Shown here: one piece after another, positions 25,134 through 34,751 of the stretch | How the letters are laid out: each line of letters starts with the position of its first letter | Numbering within the stretch: the first letter of the stretch is position 1 | Origin: an uncultured Oscillospiraceae bacterium | GTDB lineage: Bacteria; Bacillota; Clostridia; Oscillospirales; Oscillospiraceae | Assembly: GCA_910587255.1 (NCBI GenBank) | Contig: CAJUKT010000101.1 | Span: 1-64,000, forward strand | Length of the DNA: 64,000 nucleotides | Direction of reading: 5' to 3' | The notes under the pieces: generated by a model | Databases searched by the model: none | Told to the model about the DNA's origin: nothing | The model's input: the letters and a program-made list of their open reading frames with translations, nothing else | Made by a program: the position numbers and the translations under genes

Positions 25134-25475
25134 TTATGCCCCGGTACCGGTGATCAGGGTGAGGATCTCGCGGGTAAACGTGATTACAATGCCGCCCGCG
25201 ATGGTGAGCATACCGTTGGAGCGCTGGGAGGGGTCGTGGGACTGGAGGGACAGGCCCACCTGGAGGATGCCGTAGCCCAGCAGGATCAGGCCCACGGCAC
25301 GGATCAGGGAAAAGATGAAGTCAGACAGGTTTGAAACAACGTCCAAGGGGTCGCCCCCGGCAGGGGCGGCGAAGGCGGGCATGATGGTCACGGCCATGGC
25401 GAGAGCCAGGCAAACCAGCAGGGCGTACAGCCGCTTGGCGCGGCGCTGGAACTTATTCTTGTTCAGATCGTTCAT
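25134..25475 (-). CDS. Maff2-family small membrane protein (VirB2-like)
   Basis: 113 residues from the ATG at 25475 (AAAAGGAGGAAATTGAAC). A signal-like N-terminus ending AFAAPAGG and two membrane segments with a conserved GILQVGLSLQSHDPSQRSNG loop identify the Maff2 family, which follows VirD4 in these ICEs and is thought to be pilin-like. Starts inside the last codons of virD4. Confidence 0.85.
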   Translation of the reverse strand: MNDLNKNKFQRRAKRLYALLVCLALAMAVTIMPAFAAPAGGDPLDVVSNLSDFIFSLIRAVGLILLGYGILQVGLSLQSHDPSQRSNGMLTIAGGIVITFTREILTLITGTGA

Positions 25476-26187
25476 GTTCAATTTCCTCCTTTTGAGTGTC
25501 GGCATCCGGCACAAACAGCGGTACGCCGGAGAGCCATGTGTTGGGTTTCTTCTGGTGGTGGATGTAGGGCGGCCCGCCGCCGTCCGAGGTGTGGTGGATG
25601 GCGGGATGGTTCATCAACTCATACTTCAGATCCATGACGGGCTTCGCGCCGCGGATGAAGAGGATGGCATAGCGGTTGTCCAGGGCGCGCACCTCATCTG
25701 GCGTAAGTAATTCGCGGCCGCTCTGCTGAAAATTGGTGGAGTAGGAGCCGGAGCGGCCCTTGCTCTGTCCGTGGGTCTTGGTGTTGATGGTGGACTTGCC
25801 CAATGCTTCTGAGATGTATTTGTGCGTCGCCGCCTCATTGCCACCTAAGTACAGGATTGTGTCCGAATTGCCCGGAATTGTTTCCCAACTATCCTTGTAA
25901 AGTTCTTTTATCTGTGCCATGTTCTGTATAATTGTGCTTGCGGAAATGTTGCGGGAGCGCATGGTGGCCAGTTCCCGGGTGAAGCCTGGGAGGGGCATGG
26001 CGGCGAACTCATCCAGTACGAAATGGACATGGCAGGGCAGGGAGCCATGGTGGATCTGGTCGGCGCTGTAGTACAGGGCTTGGAACGCTTGGGCGTAGAG
26101 CAGGCTGACGAGAAAATTGAAGCTGTTGTCGTTGTCGGGGATGACGGCATACAGCGCACACTTCTGCTCCCCCAGAGTGTAGAGATC
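25453..26187 (-). CDS. virD4: VirD4 coupling protein, 3' exon
   Basis: About 244 codons of the TraG/VirD4 coupling protein, beginning DLYTLGEQKCALYAVIPDND after the intron. It carries Walker B HFVLDEFAAMP and the conserved YLGGNEAATHKYISE and LLTPDEVRALDNRYAI segments. The open frame continues upstream to 26268, but there it translates intron sequence. It joins to the 5' exon at 28499-29512 when the group II intron is spliced out. Confidence 0.88.
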   Translation of the reverse strand, partial: DLYTLGEQKCALYAVIPDNDNSFNFLVSLLYAQAFQALYYSADQIHHGSLPCHVHFVLDEFAAMPLPGFTRELATMRSRNISASTIIQNMAQIKELYKDSWETIPGNSDTILYLGGNEAATHKYISEALGKSTINTKTHGQSKGRSGSYSTNFQQSGRELLTPDEVRALDNRYAILFIRGAKPVMDLKYELMNHPAIHHTSDGGGPPYIHHQKKPNTWLSGVPLFVPDADTQKEEIEHERSEQE

Positions 26188-28498
26188 GCCGGCTAAGTCG
26201 GCGGGATTGCTCCCGCTTTCTCGCCTAAGAACTGTACGTGAGGGTTTCCCCTCATACAGCTCAAGCATTTCATCACGCTTTCGCGCGGCGCTCCAAGAAA
26301 GTTATCTGGCAATATTTGTGGACATAGGCCATATTACGCACCTCGTCCTTGCCGCCCATGGCCTTCGAGACTTTGAAGAAAATCTCCCTCTCGTCGCTGA
26401 TGTCCATGGGAAGTCCACAGTGATAACAACACCCTTTTTGATTTTTCCAGACTTGCTTAAAACGTCCAGACAGCCGCTTCATTCCATGCTGGAATTTGCG
26501 GTCAGTAAAATATTGGGTGTCAAAATAGGGATTTGCTTCCATTCGTATTTTGGTATGGCGGACAATGGGAATGTGGCTTAGGCACAAAAGTTCCGAGTTC
26601 TCCGTGGAGAATACCCAGTTCTTGCTTTGTTTGCTGTGCCAATAATTGGAAGCTATCCACCCGCGGCTCTTTTGCGGGTGACGGCGCTTAGCCCATCGCC
26701 AAAGCAATTCATACAGCACATAGTCAATATGGGTAAATGCTTCACTGGCGCAGACCGATTGATGGTAGTTGGCCCAGCCACGGATTTGCTGGTTCAGCTT
26801 TTTAATGAGGTCCTCCTGCTTCCATGCTTTGCCACGTCCGAGAATAGTTTCGTGCAATGCAGTCTTAATCGCTTTAAGGGCTTTCTTTGAGGGCTTAATA
26901 ATGAGCTTCCCTTTGAATTTACGGAATGTCCAGCCCAACATATCAAAACCATCGTCGATATGGGTGATGACAGTTTTCTCCTCTGACAGTTCCAAACCTC
27001 TGGTTTGCAAATAATCGCGGATGAGTTCCTTGGCTTCTTCCGCAATCTCTCTTGTTGCCGCCGTAACAATAAAATCATCGGCATACCTTACCAGATTAAC
27101 CTTATGGGCATTTTTGTACTGCAAACTTACCTTACCCTGGCGATTTGTATGGAAACGATCCGAGAGGGCCTTTTGCATTCCGTCCAGTGTCATGTTAGCG
27201 AGTATAGGGGAAATAACGCCGCCTTGAGGAGTACCCTCATCGGTGGGAAACAACTCGTCCTGGAGTATGAACCCTGCTTTCAGAAACTGCTTGAGCACTG
27301 ATTTGTCCATTGGAATGTGCTCAATGAGCCAGTCGTGGCTGATATGGTCAAAGCAACCTTTGATGTCGCCTTCCAGCACCCATTGAGGGGAAACTTTACG
27401 GCTGAGTGCGGTGAAGATGTATTCACAAGCGTCCTGTGCACACCGCCCTTTACGGAAGCCAAAGGATTTCCCGTCTGCGGTTGTTTCGGATACTGGGTCG
27501 AGGGCCAGCGTATACAGTGCCTGCATGGCCCTGTCATACATACAGGGGATACCCAGCGGACGCTTAGCCTTTTTGCCCTTTTTCTCAATAAATACCCGGC
27601 GCAGCGGTTTTGCTTTGTAGCCTTTGTCTGTCAGGGTCAGCACGCCGCGCATTTTGGAAGCTGGGGTAGACCACAGCTCTCTATCTATGCCTGGTGTGTT
27701 TTTCCCTTTGTTGGTGGTTACTTTTCGGACTGCCAATGCCTTTGCATGGTACGAATGGGTTAAAAGATACTGCAATCGTTTCACTGTATTCCATTTCTTT
27801 TCCTGGGTCGCCTTAGCAATCCTGGCTTGCAGCCTATTAACTTCGGCTTCGGCTTTTTTCCAATCAATGGATTTCCACTGATACGCCAGCCGGTCCGCGT
27901 CCGGCAATCTCTCAGGATTTTTACATCCCGTCGTTGAACAATTACCGTTCATAGGTTTACCTCCATTTCTTGCTATGAAATACCATAGGATAAGTCAGCG
28001 CCCTTTCAGGCCGGGGCAAAGTCCGAACCCCTATCCGCTCCATTACAGAACGGCATTCGCTTTTTATCCCGTTCCTTTACCCTCTGCGCCGTTTCTTCCT
28101 CTTACGAGGTCGATACCTCCAATGGAGGAGCGCATAGGGCTTACCACGTTCCGCATGACAAATAATTATGTGTGCTTTAGGAGCCATCTGTAAGCCGGGA
28201 GGATTATGTCCATTTGCTGGGGGATGACATGAGGTCCCACAGCCACCTCCGCACCTTTTGGTGTAGGCGTATCAGCCTGATTTCGCCTATTCCACGTAAC
28301 GACTCTTATGATGATTCACATTACATTCTCCATGGCACACTTATCCTGGCAGTACGGCTGAGCGAGGCTCTCAGCTTTCCCACGTTGTCCCGTGAGTTTC
28401 CAACCCAGGCGTTACCACCTGCGCAGGTCACGGTAGGATTACCCCAAATGGATAGGGCAGCTGGTTACAGCAATTCGTCATGCGACTTCGTGTCGCAG
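26188..28498 (-). mobile_element. Group II intron inserted in virD4
   Basis: About 2.3 kb. The minus strand begins with structured, non-coding RNA-like sequence, then an intron-encoded reverse transcriptase, and ends with a 34-base domain V (26229-26262, GAGCTGTATGAGG ... CGTACAGTTC) plus a domain VI hairpin (GCGGG ... CCCGC). Boundaries are placed where the VirD4 protein reads on without a gap (...DHDDM joined to DLYTLG...). The exact 5' base is uncertain because no clean GTGYG start is seen. Confidence 0.85.
26273..27952 (-). CDS. ltrA: Group II intron reverse transcriptase/maturase with HNH domain
   Basis: 559 residues. RT_N domain (YQWKSIDWKKAEAEVNRLQA), RT core with LEGDIKGCFDHI, GTPQGGVISPILAN and the catalytic RYADDFIV, then maturase domain X, and a C-terminal HNH-type endonuclease with CCYHCGLP. 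It promotes splicing and retrohoming of its intron. Intact and full length, so the intron may still be mobile. Confidence 0.95.
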   Translation of the reverse strand: MNGNCSTTGCKNPERLPDADRLAYQWKSIDWKKAEAEVNRLQARIAKATQEKKWNTVKRLQYLLTHSYHAKALAVRKVTTNKGKNTPGIDRELWSTPASKMRGVLTLTDKGYKAKPLRRVFIEKKGKKAKRPLGIPCMYDRAMQALYTLALDPVSETTADGKSFGFRKGRCAQDACEYIFTALSRKVSPQWVLEGDIKGCFDHISHDWLIEHIPMDKSVLKQFLKAGFILQDELFPTDEGTPQGGVISPILANMTLDGMQKALSDRFHTNRQGKVSLQYKNAHKVNLVRYADDFIVTAATREIAEEAKELIRDYLQTRGLELSEEKTVITHIDDGFDMLGWTFRKFKGKLIIKPSKKALKAIKTALHETILGRGKAWKQEDLIKKLNQQIRGWANYHQSVCASEAFTHIDYVLYELLWRWAKRRHPQKSRGWIASNYWHSKQSKNWVFSTENSELLCLSHIPIVRHTKIRMEANPYFDTQYFTDRKFQHGMKRLSGRFKQVWKNQKGCCYHCGLPMDISDEREIFFKVSKAMGGKDEVRNMAYVHKYCQITFLERRAKA

Positions 28499-29512
28499 CA
28501 TATCGTCATGATCTGTGATGGCCTTGATCTGAGGCAGATTGAACGGAGCCAGCCGGACAGCGGTGGACACAAGTATGGACTTTGAGGTCTTGCCGGCAGC
28601 CATTTTGAACACATGATATTGCCGTACCGCCACGCAGTCCGGCTTCTCCCGTTCGATGGCCTGGAATAGCAAGTCAAGAGGTGAGACATATTCCTCGTCC
28701 TCCTCCTTCACCTCGGCATATTCCAAGACCCGCATGACCATGGAGAAGTTCTGTTCGTACTCCGGGGCCTCCTGCCACAGCATGAGGATGATGGCCTGGA
28801 GGAGTGCTGTCTCCGACTTTGTCCAGAATGGGTCGGACTCATGACTGCCTTTGGGCGTGGTGGCCTGGATCAAATTGTTCACCAGCCGGAGCGCATCCTT
28901 TTCGTCCCGGATGTATCGGAAAGGGTTGTATCCGTCAGACTCGGCCAGGTTCACCAGATTCAGCACCCGGATGTCATAACCCTGGCTTTTTAAATAGCCG
29001 CCTGTGGCCATCAAAACCTCGGATTTCGGGTCTGTGACGACATAATTGGTGTTGGCTTCAAGGATGTTGGGCTTAACATACGACCTTGATTTGCCCGCAC
29101 CGGAGCCGCCGATGACCAGCACGTTCAACGAGCGGCGATGTTTGTGGGTATCCAGCCCCAGGCGGACGTTGCGGGTCAGGAGCTTGTTCTCTTTCTGTGA
29201 GAACATAGCGTTGACCTCTTTGGGGCTGCCCCAGGTGGCGGAGCCGTGCTCGGCCCCGTCCCGGGTGCGGCCCTGGTTGGCCGAGAAGTAGCACAGCGCG
29301 GCGGCATAGGCTGCGGAGCAAATCAGGATGGACACCAGACTGTGGTCCGTCCAATGCACATCGAAAGGGTTATCCAGCGCCGCCGTCAGGCTGGCCAGGA
29401 TGTCCGGCAGCCCGCCGCCCAGGGACTGGGCCAGCAGCAGAGCTGCCCACACCACGAAGGGATAAAAGAACAGGCGGACGATTAGCCCGCCTGTTCGGGT
29501 CTGTTGACTCAA
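28499..29512 (-). CDS. virD4: VirD4 coupling protein, 5' exon
   Basis: 338 codons: two N-terminal membrane segments, Walker A VIGGSGAGKS (about 132-141) and TDPKSEVL, ending ...LPQIKAITDHDDM at the intron. Without splicing the frame runs into the intron and stops at 28478 after MLRHEVA, giving a protein lacking Walker B. VirD4 docks the relaxase-DNA complex to the channel, so conjugation depends on intron splicing. Confidence 0.88.
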
Positions 29513-29518
29513 ATTTGC

Positions 29519-30340
29519 TCACCTCTGCTTGGTCTTGACCTTTGTTTTTTCCCTGGTCGGAACAGACTTTTTTCTGCTGTCCAACTGTGCGCGGTACGCC
29601 TCGAGGCGGCCCAGCAGGGACGGCCTGTCATTCATCGTCGTTTCGCCGCTGGAAGTTCTGGGCGTAGAGGATCTGGTTTTGGTATCGCGCGAGTCTTGTC
29701 CCGACCGAGAACCTTTTTTTGGCGGAATCTCCCATGGATCGTCGGGCAGCTCTTTGCGCTTGGTCTGCCACTCCGGCCTGAAATCCCGCCCGGACGGGCT
29801 TTTCTGCGACCGCTGGGGTGCAGGCTCACCTTCCTCCGAACGCTCCTCCTGGGGGCCTTCCTGCGCCCGCTGGGGCGGTTCCTTGTCCCGATCTGCGGAA
29901 GGCTCCGGGGAATCCCTCTCGGGCTGGGGAACCTCCCTATCCTCCTGCGCTGGGGCTTGGCGCGCCGGGCCTTGGTACAGGATGCGCTCAAAAATCAGAT
30001 TGGCCCGATCCAGCTCGGTGACGGGCATGACCACATCCACCAGCTTGCCCTTATCGTCCCTGTCTTTGATAGCAGAGAACAAAATCTTCTGCTTTTTTGC
30101 TTGTCTTGCAAACTGCTTGTACTGCTCTGGCGTCATGGGGAACAGCCGCAGGTCACGGGTTTCCCGCAACATCCGGGTCATGTTGACTTTGCCGGAAATG
30201 GTCTGGTTATTTTTCGCCAGCGCCATGGTGAGGGCCAGCAGGTTCTTCAGTGCGGAGCCACCCAGCCGGACGGCCACCTCACCCCCAGACAGCATCATGC
30301 GTACCATCTGGTCGGCGGCCTCACCGCCTCCTATCGTCAT
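29519..30340 (-). CDS. PcfB-family protein (DUF3801)
   Basis: 273 residues. The N-terminal ~130 residues fit PcfB (GGSALKNLLALTMALAKNNQ, MTPEQYKQFARQAKKQKILF), which in pCF10 works with the relaxase in DNA processing. The rest is a charged, disordered tail rich in Glu, Arg and Pro. It starts within the end of the relaxase gene (20-base overlap) and ends 6 bases before virD4. Confidence 0.85.
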   Translation of the reverse strand: MTIGGGEAADQMVRMMLSGGEVAVRLGGSALKNLLALTMALAKNNQTISGKVNMTRMLRETRDLRLFPMTPEQYKQFARQAKKQKILFSAIKDRDDKGKLVDVVMPVTELDRANLIFERILYQGPARQAPAQEDREVPQPERDSPEPSADRDKEPPQRAQEGPQEERSEEGEPAPQRSQKSPSGRDFRPEWQTKRKELPDDPWEIPPKKGSRSGQDSRDTKTRSSTPRTSSGETTMNDRPSLLGRLEAYRAQLDSRKKSVPTREKTKVKTKQR

Positions 30341-31721
30341 CTCGAATCACTTCCTTTGCTTCAATTTGGTTGATTTCCTGCTCCATTTGGGGCAGGCGGG
30401 CGCAAATTTCCCGGCACAGGGCCAGCTTTTTCTTCTCCGCCCGGATCTGCCGGTTGACCTCCGCCAGCTGCTGGTAAATATCCGCCTTTTCCGCCATCAG
30501 CCGCTCCCTGGGGATGCCGCACCGCTCCAGCGTGGCCACAGCGTCCATGTACCGGGTGAACTCTGCTTCCATCCCGGACAGCCCGTCCTCATAGCACTGT
30601 TTGGCAGGGGCCAGGGCCTCTACGTCGGCCAGGGCATCGTATAGCGGTCGCCGCTTCTTTTTCCGCACATTGAGGATGGTACGCTGCTTGGTCAGGCTGG
30701 CCATCGTTTTCTCTGTGCGGGACTGGAAGGCGGTCATATCATCCTGGGTGGAGATGTTGTTTTCCCGGAGGAAGGCAAATTGTGCTCGGTACTGCTCAAA
30801 CTTCATGGCCTCATCCCGGGTGTGGGCCGTCATTCGTGGCGGGTAGCGTTGCTGGCCCACCTTGCCCAGAACATAGAGATAGTGGACGTAAAGCGCCAGC
30901 AAACCGGTGTACTTGGGGTGCTTTTTGTAGGGCCGGTAAGCTGGGCGGCGCACAGCCGGGGGACGGAGCCCAGCCTCAATGGCCTCCAGGTTTCCCTGGA
31001 TGGCAGCCCGAATACCCTCCTCCGTGAACAGCGGATTCTTCCGTCCGGGGTACATGAAGCGCTCCTGTCCCCGCAGCCGGAAGCCCAGGCGGTTGCTGTG
31101 GTAGATTTCGTAGCCCATGTGCTCCATCAGCAGAAAAAAGTGGCCCAGGTCGTTGGCTCCCTCAATAGCGGTATGTAGGTCAGCCTCCAGCATGGTACGG
31201 AAGGTGGGCTGGCCCTTGCTCTGGCGCAGCCATTCGATGTAGCTCACTGCCTGGGAGGGCTGGCCCTCTATAATGACGGACAACCCGTGCTCCCGGCACA
31301 GCCGATCCGAGGTAGCCCGGATCTGGCTGTAATAACTCCGAGCATTGCTGTGGTATTTCTCCCCGGTGTCGGCATTGACAGAATTAAAAATGATGTGGGC
31401 ATGAATGTGCTGCCGATCCACATGGACAGCGATCACCGCCTCATAGCCGGGAAGGTGCTCCTGGGCAAACTTCTGGGCGATTTCCAGCGCCAGCTCCGGC
31501 GTGATTTCACCTGGCTTAAAGGACTGAATGACATGGTAATACATGACACCGTCCATTTTTTCATAGGCCCGTTTGGTGTCCAGCATCTGTCGGCACTCCC
31601 GGCCAGGGTCACAGTTGAGACGGGCGGTGAGGACACGTTCCTCGGTCTTATCCCCGTTCAAAATGTAGTTGATGCCCGCGTCCAGTCGGCCCTTCCGGGC
31701 CAGGATCTTTGTGACGGCCAT
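30321..31721 (-). CDS. MobA/VirD2-type relaxase
   Basis: 466 residues. The three-histidine metal motif is HVDRQHIHAHIIFN (His100, 105, 107, 109) and a nucleophile tyrosine is likely in the YHVIQSF or early YILNGD region. It nicks oriT and leads the strand into the recipient. A basic helical C-terminus follows. An unrelated nitroreductase/ArsR pair separates it from its usual partner MobC. Confidence 0.93.
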   Translation of the reverse strand: MAVTKILARKGRLDAGINYILNGDKTEERVLTARLNCDPGRECRQMLDTKRAYEKMDGVMYYHVIQSFKPGEITPELALEIAQKFAQEHLPGYEAVIAVHVDRQHIHAHIIFNSVNADTGEKYHSNARSYYSQIRATSDRLCREHGLSVIIEGQPSQAVSYIEWLRQSKGQPTFRTMLEADLHTAIEGANDLGHFFLLMEHMGYEIYHSNRLGFRLRGQERFMYPGRKNPLFTEEGIRAAIQGNLEAIEAGLRPPAVRRPAYRPYKKHPKYTGLLALYVHYLYVLGKVGQQRYPPRMTAHTRDEAMKFEQYRAQFAFLRENNISTQDDMTAFQSRTEKTMASLTKQRTILNVRKKKRRPLYDALADVEALAPAKQCYEDGLSGMEAEFTRYMDAVATLERCGIPRERLMAEKADIYQQLAEVNRQIRAEKKKLALCREICARLPQMEQEINQIEAKEVIRDDDRRR

Positions 31722-31739
31722 GCCTCACCTCCAAAAAAT

Positions 31740-31768
31740 CAGGGCTGCTCCATTGTGGAACAGCCCTG
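31740..31768 (-). terminator. Terminator of the nitroreductase operon
   Basis: 12-bp stem with one mismatch (CAGGGCTGTTCC / GGAGCAGCCCTG) followed on the minus strand by ATTTTTT. It insulates the relaxase gene from the cargo promoter. Confidence 0.8.
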
Positions 31769-31798
31769 AAACTCTAAGATCATTTCATTTTGATGCCA

Positions 31799-32464
31799 TC
31801 AGGCCCACTGGAAATTCTCTTTCCCAGCGCCGACCTCAAAGTGGTACTTGGCGATACCCAGATCCATCTTCACATAGAAGGCGTGGCCTGGGGTGGCGGA
31901 TACTTTGCCGTCCTTCAGCGTGAACAGGAATTTCTGCTGGTTCACCGCCGTGGGGGCCAGCAGGACAGCCTCCATCCCGGCCTTGAACCAATCGGGCATA
32001 GGGCCGTCCACCTTTGTTACCTCGTCCATGGTCTTGGATTTGCGGGGGACGCCCTGCGTCGCTCCATGGCCCAGAGCAATGACGCAGGCCAGCTTCTCGC
32101 CCTCGCCCAGCACATAGGCGGACTTCACCTTGCTGAACGTCAGCGCCACCCAGCAGGTGTTCAGCCCCATCATCTGGGCCTTCAGCACCAGCCGTTCCCC
32201 CCAGTAGCCGCACTTTTCCTGTAGATTGGGGCCAGCCCTGCCCACCAGGGCGAAGTAGTTCTGCACCCCGCTGAATTTGCCATACTTGGCCATGCCGCCC
32301 TCAAAGGCTTTGGGCTCGTTGGTGACCAGCTGGATGTGGAGTCCGCTCTCTCGATTGCAGGCGTCCACCTCCGCGCGAAGTGCCGCCAGCTCGTCCGGCG
32401 TCAGGGGCTTGTTCAGATACTGCCGGACGCTGTGCCGGGCGCGGATCGCTTCCTGTATTGTCAT
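31799..32464 (-). CDS. Nitroreductase-family flavoprotein
   Basis: 221 residues. Typical start TIQEAIRARHSVRQYLNKPL with the FMN-binding Arg-His-Ser-Arg pattern, and a C-terminal KMDLGIAKYHFEVGA. Family enzymes are NAD(P)H-dependent FMN reductases of nitroaromatics and quinones. Co-transcribed with the ArsR-type regulator 12 bases upstream, so expression is probably ligand-controlled. Cargo. Confidence 0.88.
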   Translation of the reverse strand: MTIQEAIRARHSVRQYLNKPLTPDELAALRAEVDACNRESGLHIQLVTNEPKAFEGGMAKYGKFSGVQNYFALVGRAGPNLQEKCGYWGERLVLKAQMMGLNTCWVALTFSKVKSAYVLGEGEKLACVIALGHGATQGVPRKSKTMDEVTKVDGPMPDWFKAGMEAVLLAPTAVNQQKFLFTLKDGKVSATPGHAFYVKMDLGIAKYHFEVGAGKENFQWA

Positions 32465-32476
32465 GTTCTTTTCCTC

Positions 32477-32839
32477 CTATACTGTGCTGCCGCTCCGGTC
32501 TGGGAGACGCTCCATGATTGACTTTGCGTGGGTCACCATGCGGATCAGCCGGTTCATCGCCGCGGTATCTACATCAAAATAGTAATAGTTTTTTGTCCCT
32601 TCCTGCCGCACCTTCAAAATGCCCGCTTCTTTGAGGATTCGGATGTGATGGGACACAGCGGGGCGGGAGAGGTGTGTCCGTTCCGTGATCTCACCCACCC
32701 GGACGCCATTACAGTTTTCTATCCGCATCATTTCCAGGATAAGATGCTGGCGGTTTTCGTCACCCAGGGCCAGCAGCACACTCCGGCAGGATTCAAATTC
32801 CTCTGCTAAACGCTCGATTTCATCAACGTACATTGGCAT
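32477..32839 (-). CDS. ArsR-type winged-helix repressor
   Basis: 120 residues from the ATG at 32839 (GTGGGTGAAACG before it). Winged helix: VGEITERTHLSRPAVSHHIR then ILKEAGILKVRQEGTKNYYY. No obvious metal-binding cysteine pair, so it may sense an organic ligand. It likely represses itself and the nitroreductase through the operator at 32854-32871. Confidence 0.88.
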   Translation of the reverse strand: MPMYVDEIERLAEEFESCRSVLLALGDENRQHLILEMMRIENCNGVRVGEITERTHLSRPAVSHHIRILKEAGILKVRQEGTKNYYYFDVDTAAMNRLIRMVTHAKSIMERLPDRSGSTV

Positions 32840-32853
32840 CGTTTCACCCACTT

Positions 32854-32877
32854 GGTTCATCAACTTGAACCATTATA
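32854..32877 (-). promoter_or_regulatory. -10 box and palindromic operator of the arsR-type gene
   Basis: On the minus strand TATAAT (32872-32877) is followed at once by GGTTCAAGTTGATGAACC (32854-32871), a palindrome with 6-bp arms placed at the start of transcription. The -35 is weak. Confidence 0.7.
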
Positions 32878-32941
32878 CCACATATCCGATCTGGCGCCAC
32901 ATTGAGAAAGAAAATCGAGACGATTATTTTTTGCGATACCG

Positions 32942-33265
32942 CTACTTTTTCGCAATCTGGTACATCAGCTCATAGACCTGATCCAGCAGATACAGCCCCC
33001 GCTTGGCGTCCTCGGCACGGGCAATCCCGGCATTGACGCTGCGGGCGATCTGGTTGATGTTGTTCCCGATGTGGTGGATTTCGGTGCGCAGGGCCTTGAT
33101 CTCCTGGGAGGGGCGCTCTTTTACCTCCCGCCCCTCCAGCAGACGAACAAGGTAGGCCCGCCTGGTGAGGCCGCAGCGCTTGGCGTTGCTGGTGAGAAGC
33201 CGATACTGCTCCGGCGTCAGAACGATGTGCAGGTGATGAACCTGTTTCTTATCGGACACGATCAC
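32942..33265 (-). CDS. MobC-like relaxosome protein
   Basis: 107 residues from GTG at 33265 (AGAAGGAGGCGTT). N-terminal ribbon-helix-helix-like part (HLHIVLTPEQYRLLTSNAKR) and the MobC signature LRTEIHHIGNNINQIARSVN. It binds near oriT and aids the relaxase. Overlaps the PAPS-reductase-like gene by 17 bases. Confidence 0.9.
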   Translation of the reverse strand: MIVSDKKQVHHLHIVLTPEQYRLLTSNAKRCGLTRRAYLVRLLEGREVKERPSQEIKALRTEIHHIGNNINQIARSVNAGIARAEDAKRGLYLLDQVYELMYQIAKK

Positions 33266-34028
33266 AACGCCTCCTTCTCAACTTTGGACGGACAGCCTGT
33301 GCGTTGGCCTCCGCCAGAATCTCCGCCTCAAACACCTTCTCCATCTCGAACACATTGCCATAGGGGATGCCCTTTCGGCTGTAGGGCTTCATGGGCGCCG
33401 GAATTTGGGCCTGTAATTCTTTGAGCATAGCCCAGTATTTCGGCAGATACTGATAAATGGCCTTCAATTCCTTTCGATTCTTATTTTTGCAGCACCAGCA
33501 GGATACCCGGTCGAGGATATCGTACAGACGGATGCCGTTTTCTTCCCAGGAGAACCCCCGCTGGTAGCAGTAGGCCAGGCAGTCCGCCTCGGTCATCCCG
33601 GCTTCCTCCAGGGGCGAACGCTTGGGGGCTGTCAGCCGCTTCAGCCGTTCTGGTTCATCTGCGGCGATGCCCACATAGTGGATCTCCGCGTCTGACGCGA
33701 TACCGTCCAAGGCATGGGTTTTCAGCCCTGTCCCCCAGCGGCAGGGGCCGCCGCACCAGCCGTAGCCCAAATGAAAGCTGTTCTTTTTGGAGTCCACCGG
33801 CCTTTCCAGCATATTGTATAAAAACGGGGCGTCCGGTTCCACTTCGGTGAACCGGACGCCCCGCTGTTCCAGGATCGGCTTCATGCGATCCCGGATATCA
33901 TAGATGGCCTGAAATTCCATCCCTGAGTTGTAAAAAATCACTTCGTCCAAAGGTACTTCGTTTTCCAATAATAACAGTAACATGGCCAGTGAATCTTTTC
34001 CGAAACTGACACTGGCAACTCGCTTCAC
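33249..34028 (-). CDS. PAPS-reductase-like ATP pyrophosphatase, copy 1
   Basis: 259 residues from GTG at 34028. The PP-loop SFGKDSLAML is at the N-terminus, and cysteines cluster in GWCGGPCRWG and CWCCKNKN. This is the phosphoadenosine phosphosulfate reductase / DndC-like fold, which activates a substrate by adenylation, often for sulfur or nucleotide modification. ICE and phage members have no known substrate. Copy 2 is at 41351-42094. Confidence 0.8.
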   Translation of the reverse strand: MKRVASVSFGKDSLAMLLLLLENEVPLDEVIFYNSGMEFQAIYDIRDRMKPILEQRGVRFTEVEPDAPFLYNMLERPVDSKKNSFHLGYGWCGGPCRWGTGLKTHALDGIASDAEIHYVGIAADEPERLKRLTAPKRSPLEEAGMTEADCLAYCYQRGFSWEENGIRLYDILDRVSCWCCKNKNRKELKAIYQYLPKYWAMLKELQAQIPAPMKPYSRKGIPYGNVFEMEKVFEAEILAEANAQAVRPKLRRRRCDRVR

Positions 34029-34252
34029 GTCACGCTCCCTTCTACGGCCAGCGGCCGCAAACCTTCCGCCAGCGGCGGCATAGGGGCCAGGGGGAAATCC
34101 CCCTGCAAGCGCGCCGAATGTACATCGGCGCTATGCTTGCGCCACCGCCGCCCAGGGGGCGGCGGTGGTCTCCGGCCCCAGCGGGGCCGCTCCAAGCGGT
34201 AGGTTGATTGGATGAGGGCGGGTACAGCCCGCCGCTCCGAACAGAAACGCCC
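34029..34252. other. GC-rich intergenic region with hairpins
   Basis: No gene. Several stems lie close together: GGGGGAAATCCCCC, CGCCGAATGTACATCGGCG and CACCGCCGCC / GGCGGCGGTG (about 34143-34170). An oriT in this area would make sense next to mobC, but I see no proof. Confidence 0.35.
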
Positions 34253-34645
34253 TCAGCGCTGCTCCTGCTGGGCTGGGGACTGGCGCAGCTTCAGGTCGTA
34301 GCGATCTACCGGCACACCACCCAGATCCAGGGCCGATTTGTCCGGCACATCCGCTGCATATCGGGCGTAATCGAACCCCTGGCAGTCCACCAGGATGCCG
34401 CCCCGGATGTTTCGGGTGGTCACCAGCAGGCAGTGGCTCACAGACTGCCTTTCGTCACAGCTCATCAGGTCTTTGTTAGCCGTGATAAACGGCATATCTT
34501 CCAGCAGATGGGTGGAGAAGTGCCGGTACTGGGCCGGGGATAGCTCGATCTGCTTTACCACATCCACCCGGTACGGCCCCGCACCGTCCGTTTCTTGCAG
34601 ATCCCCCACATGGGAGGGCTTCCAGTGAAAATAGGCTTCAAACAT
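34253..34645 (-). CDS. Conserved ICE protein, possibly DUF6329
   Basis: 130 residues from the ATG at 34645 (GAGGCGTGATTT). The sequence (IELSPAQYRHFSTHLLEDMP, CLLVTTRNIRGGILVDCQGF, YARYAADV) resembles the DUF6329-type small proteins carried by Firmicute ICEs and phages; the family name is from memory. Function unknown. Confidence 0.6.
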   Translation of the reverse strand: MFEAYFHWKPSHVGDLQETDGAGPYRVDVVKQIELSPAQYRHFSTHLLEDMPFITANKDLMSCDERQSVSHCLLVTTRNIRGGILVDCQGFDYARYAADVPDKSALDLGGVPVDRYDLKLRQSPAQQEQR

Positions 34646-34751
34646 AAATCACGCCTCCTTCATGTTCTGGGTGCAAACGTTGACACCATAGATACTTGAA
34701 AACCGGGAAAACACAGGGGCCAGGTGCGGCGCTTGACACCTGGCCCCTGCT

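Noticed and set aside
28478..28498. Natural C-terminus of VirD4 at 28478
   Set aside because: The last residues are encoded by the intron, and the missing half with Walker B continues beyond the intron.
34029..34252. oriT next to mobC
   Set aside because: Hairpins are present but no nick-site consensus could be recognised; kept only as a GC-rich intergenic region.
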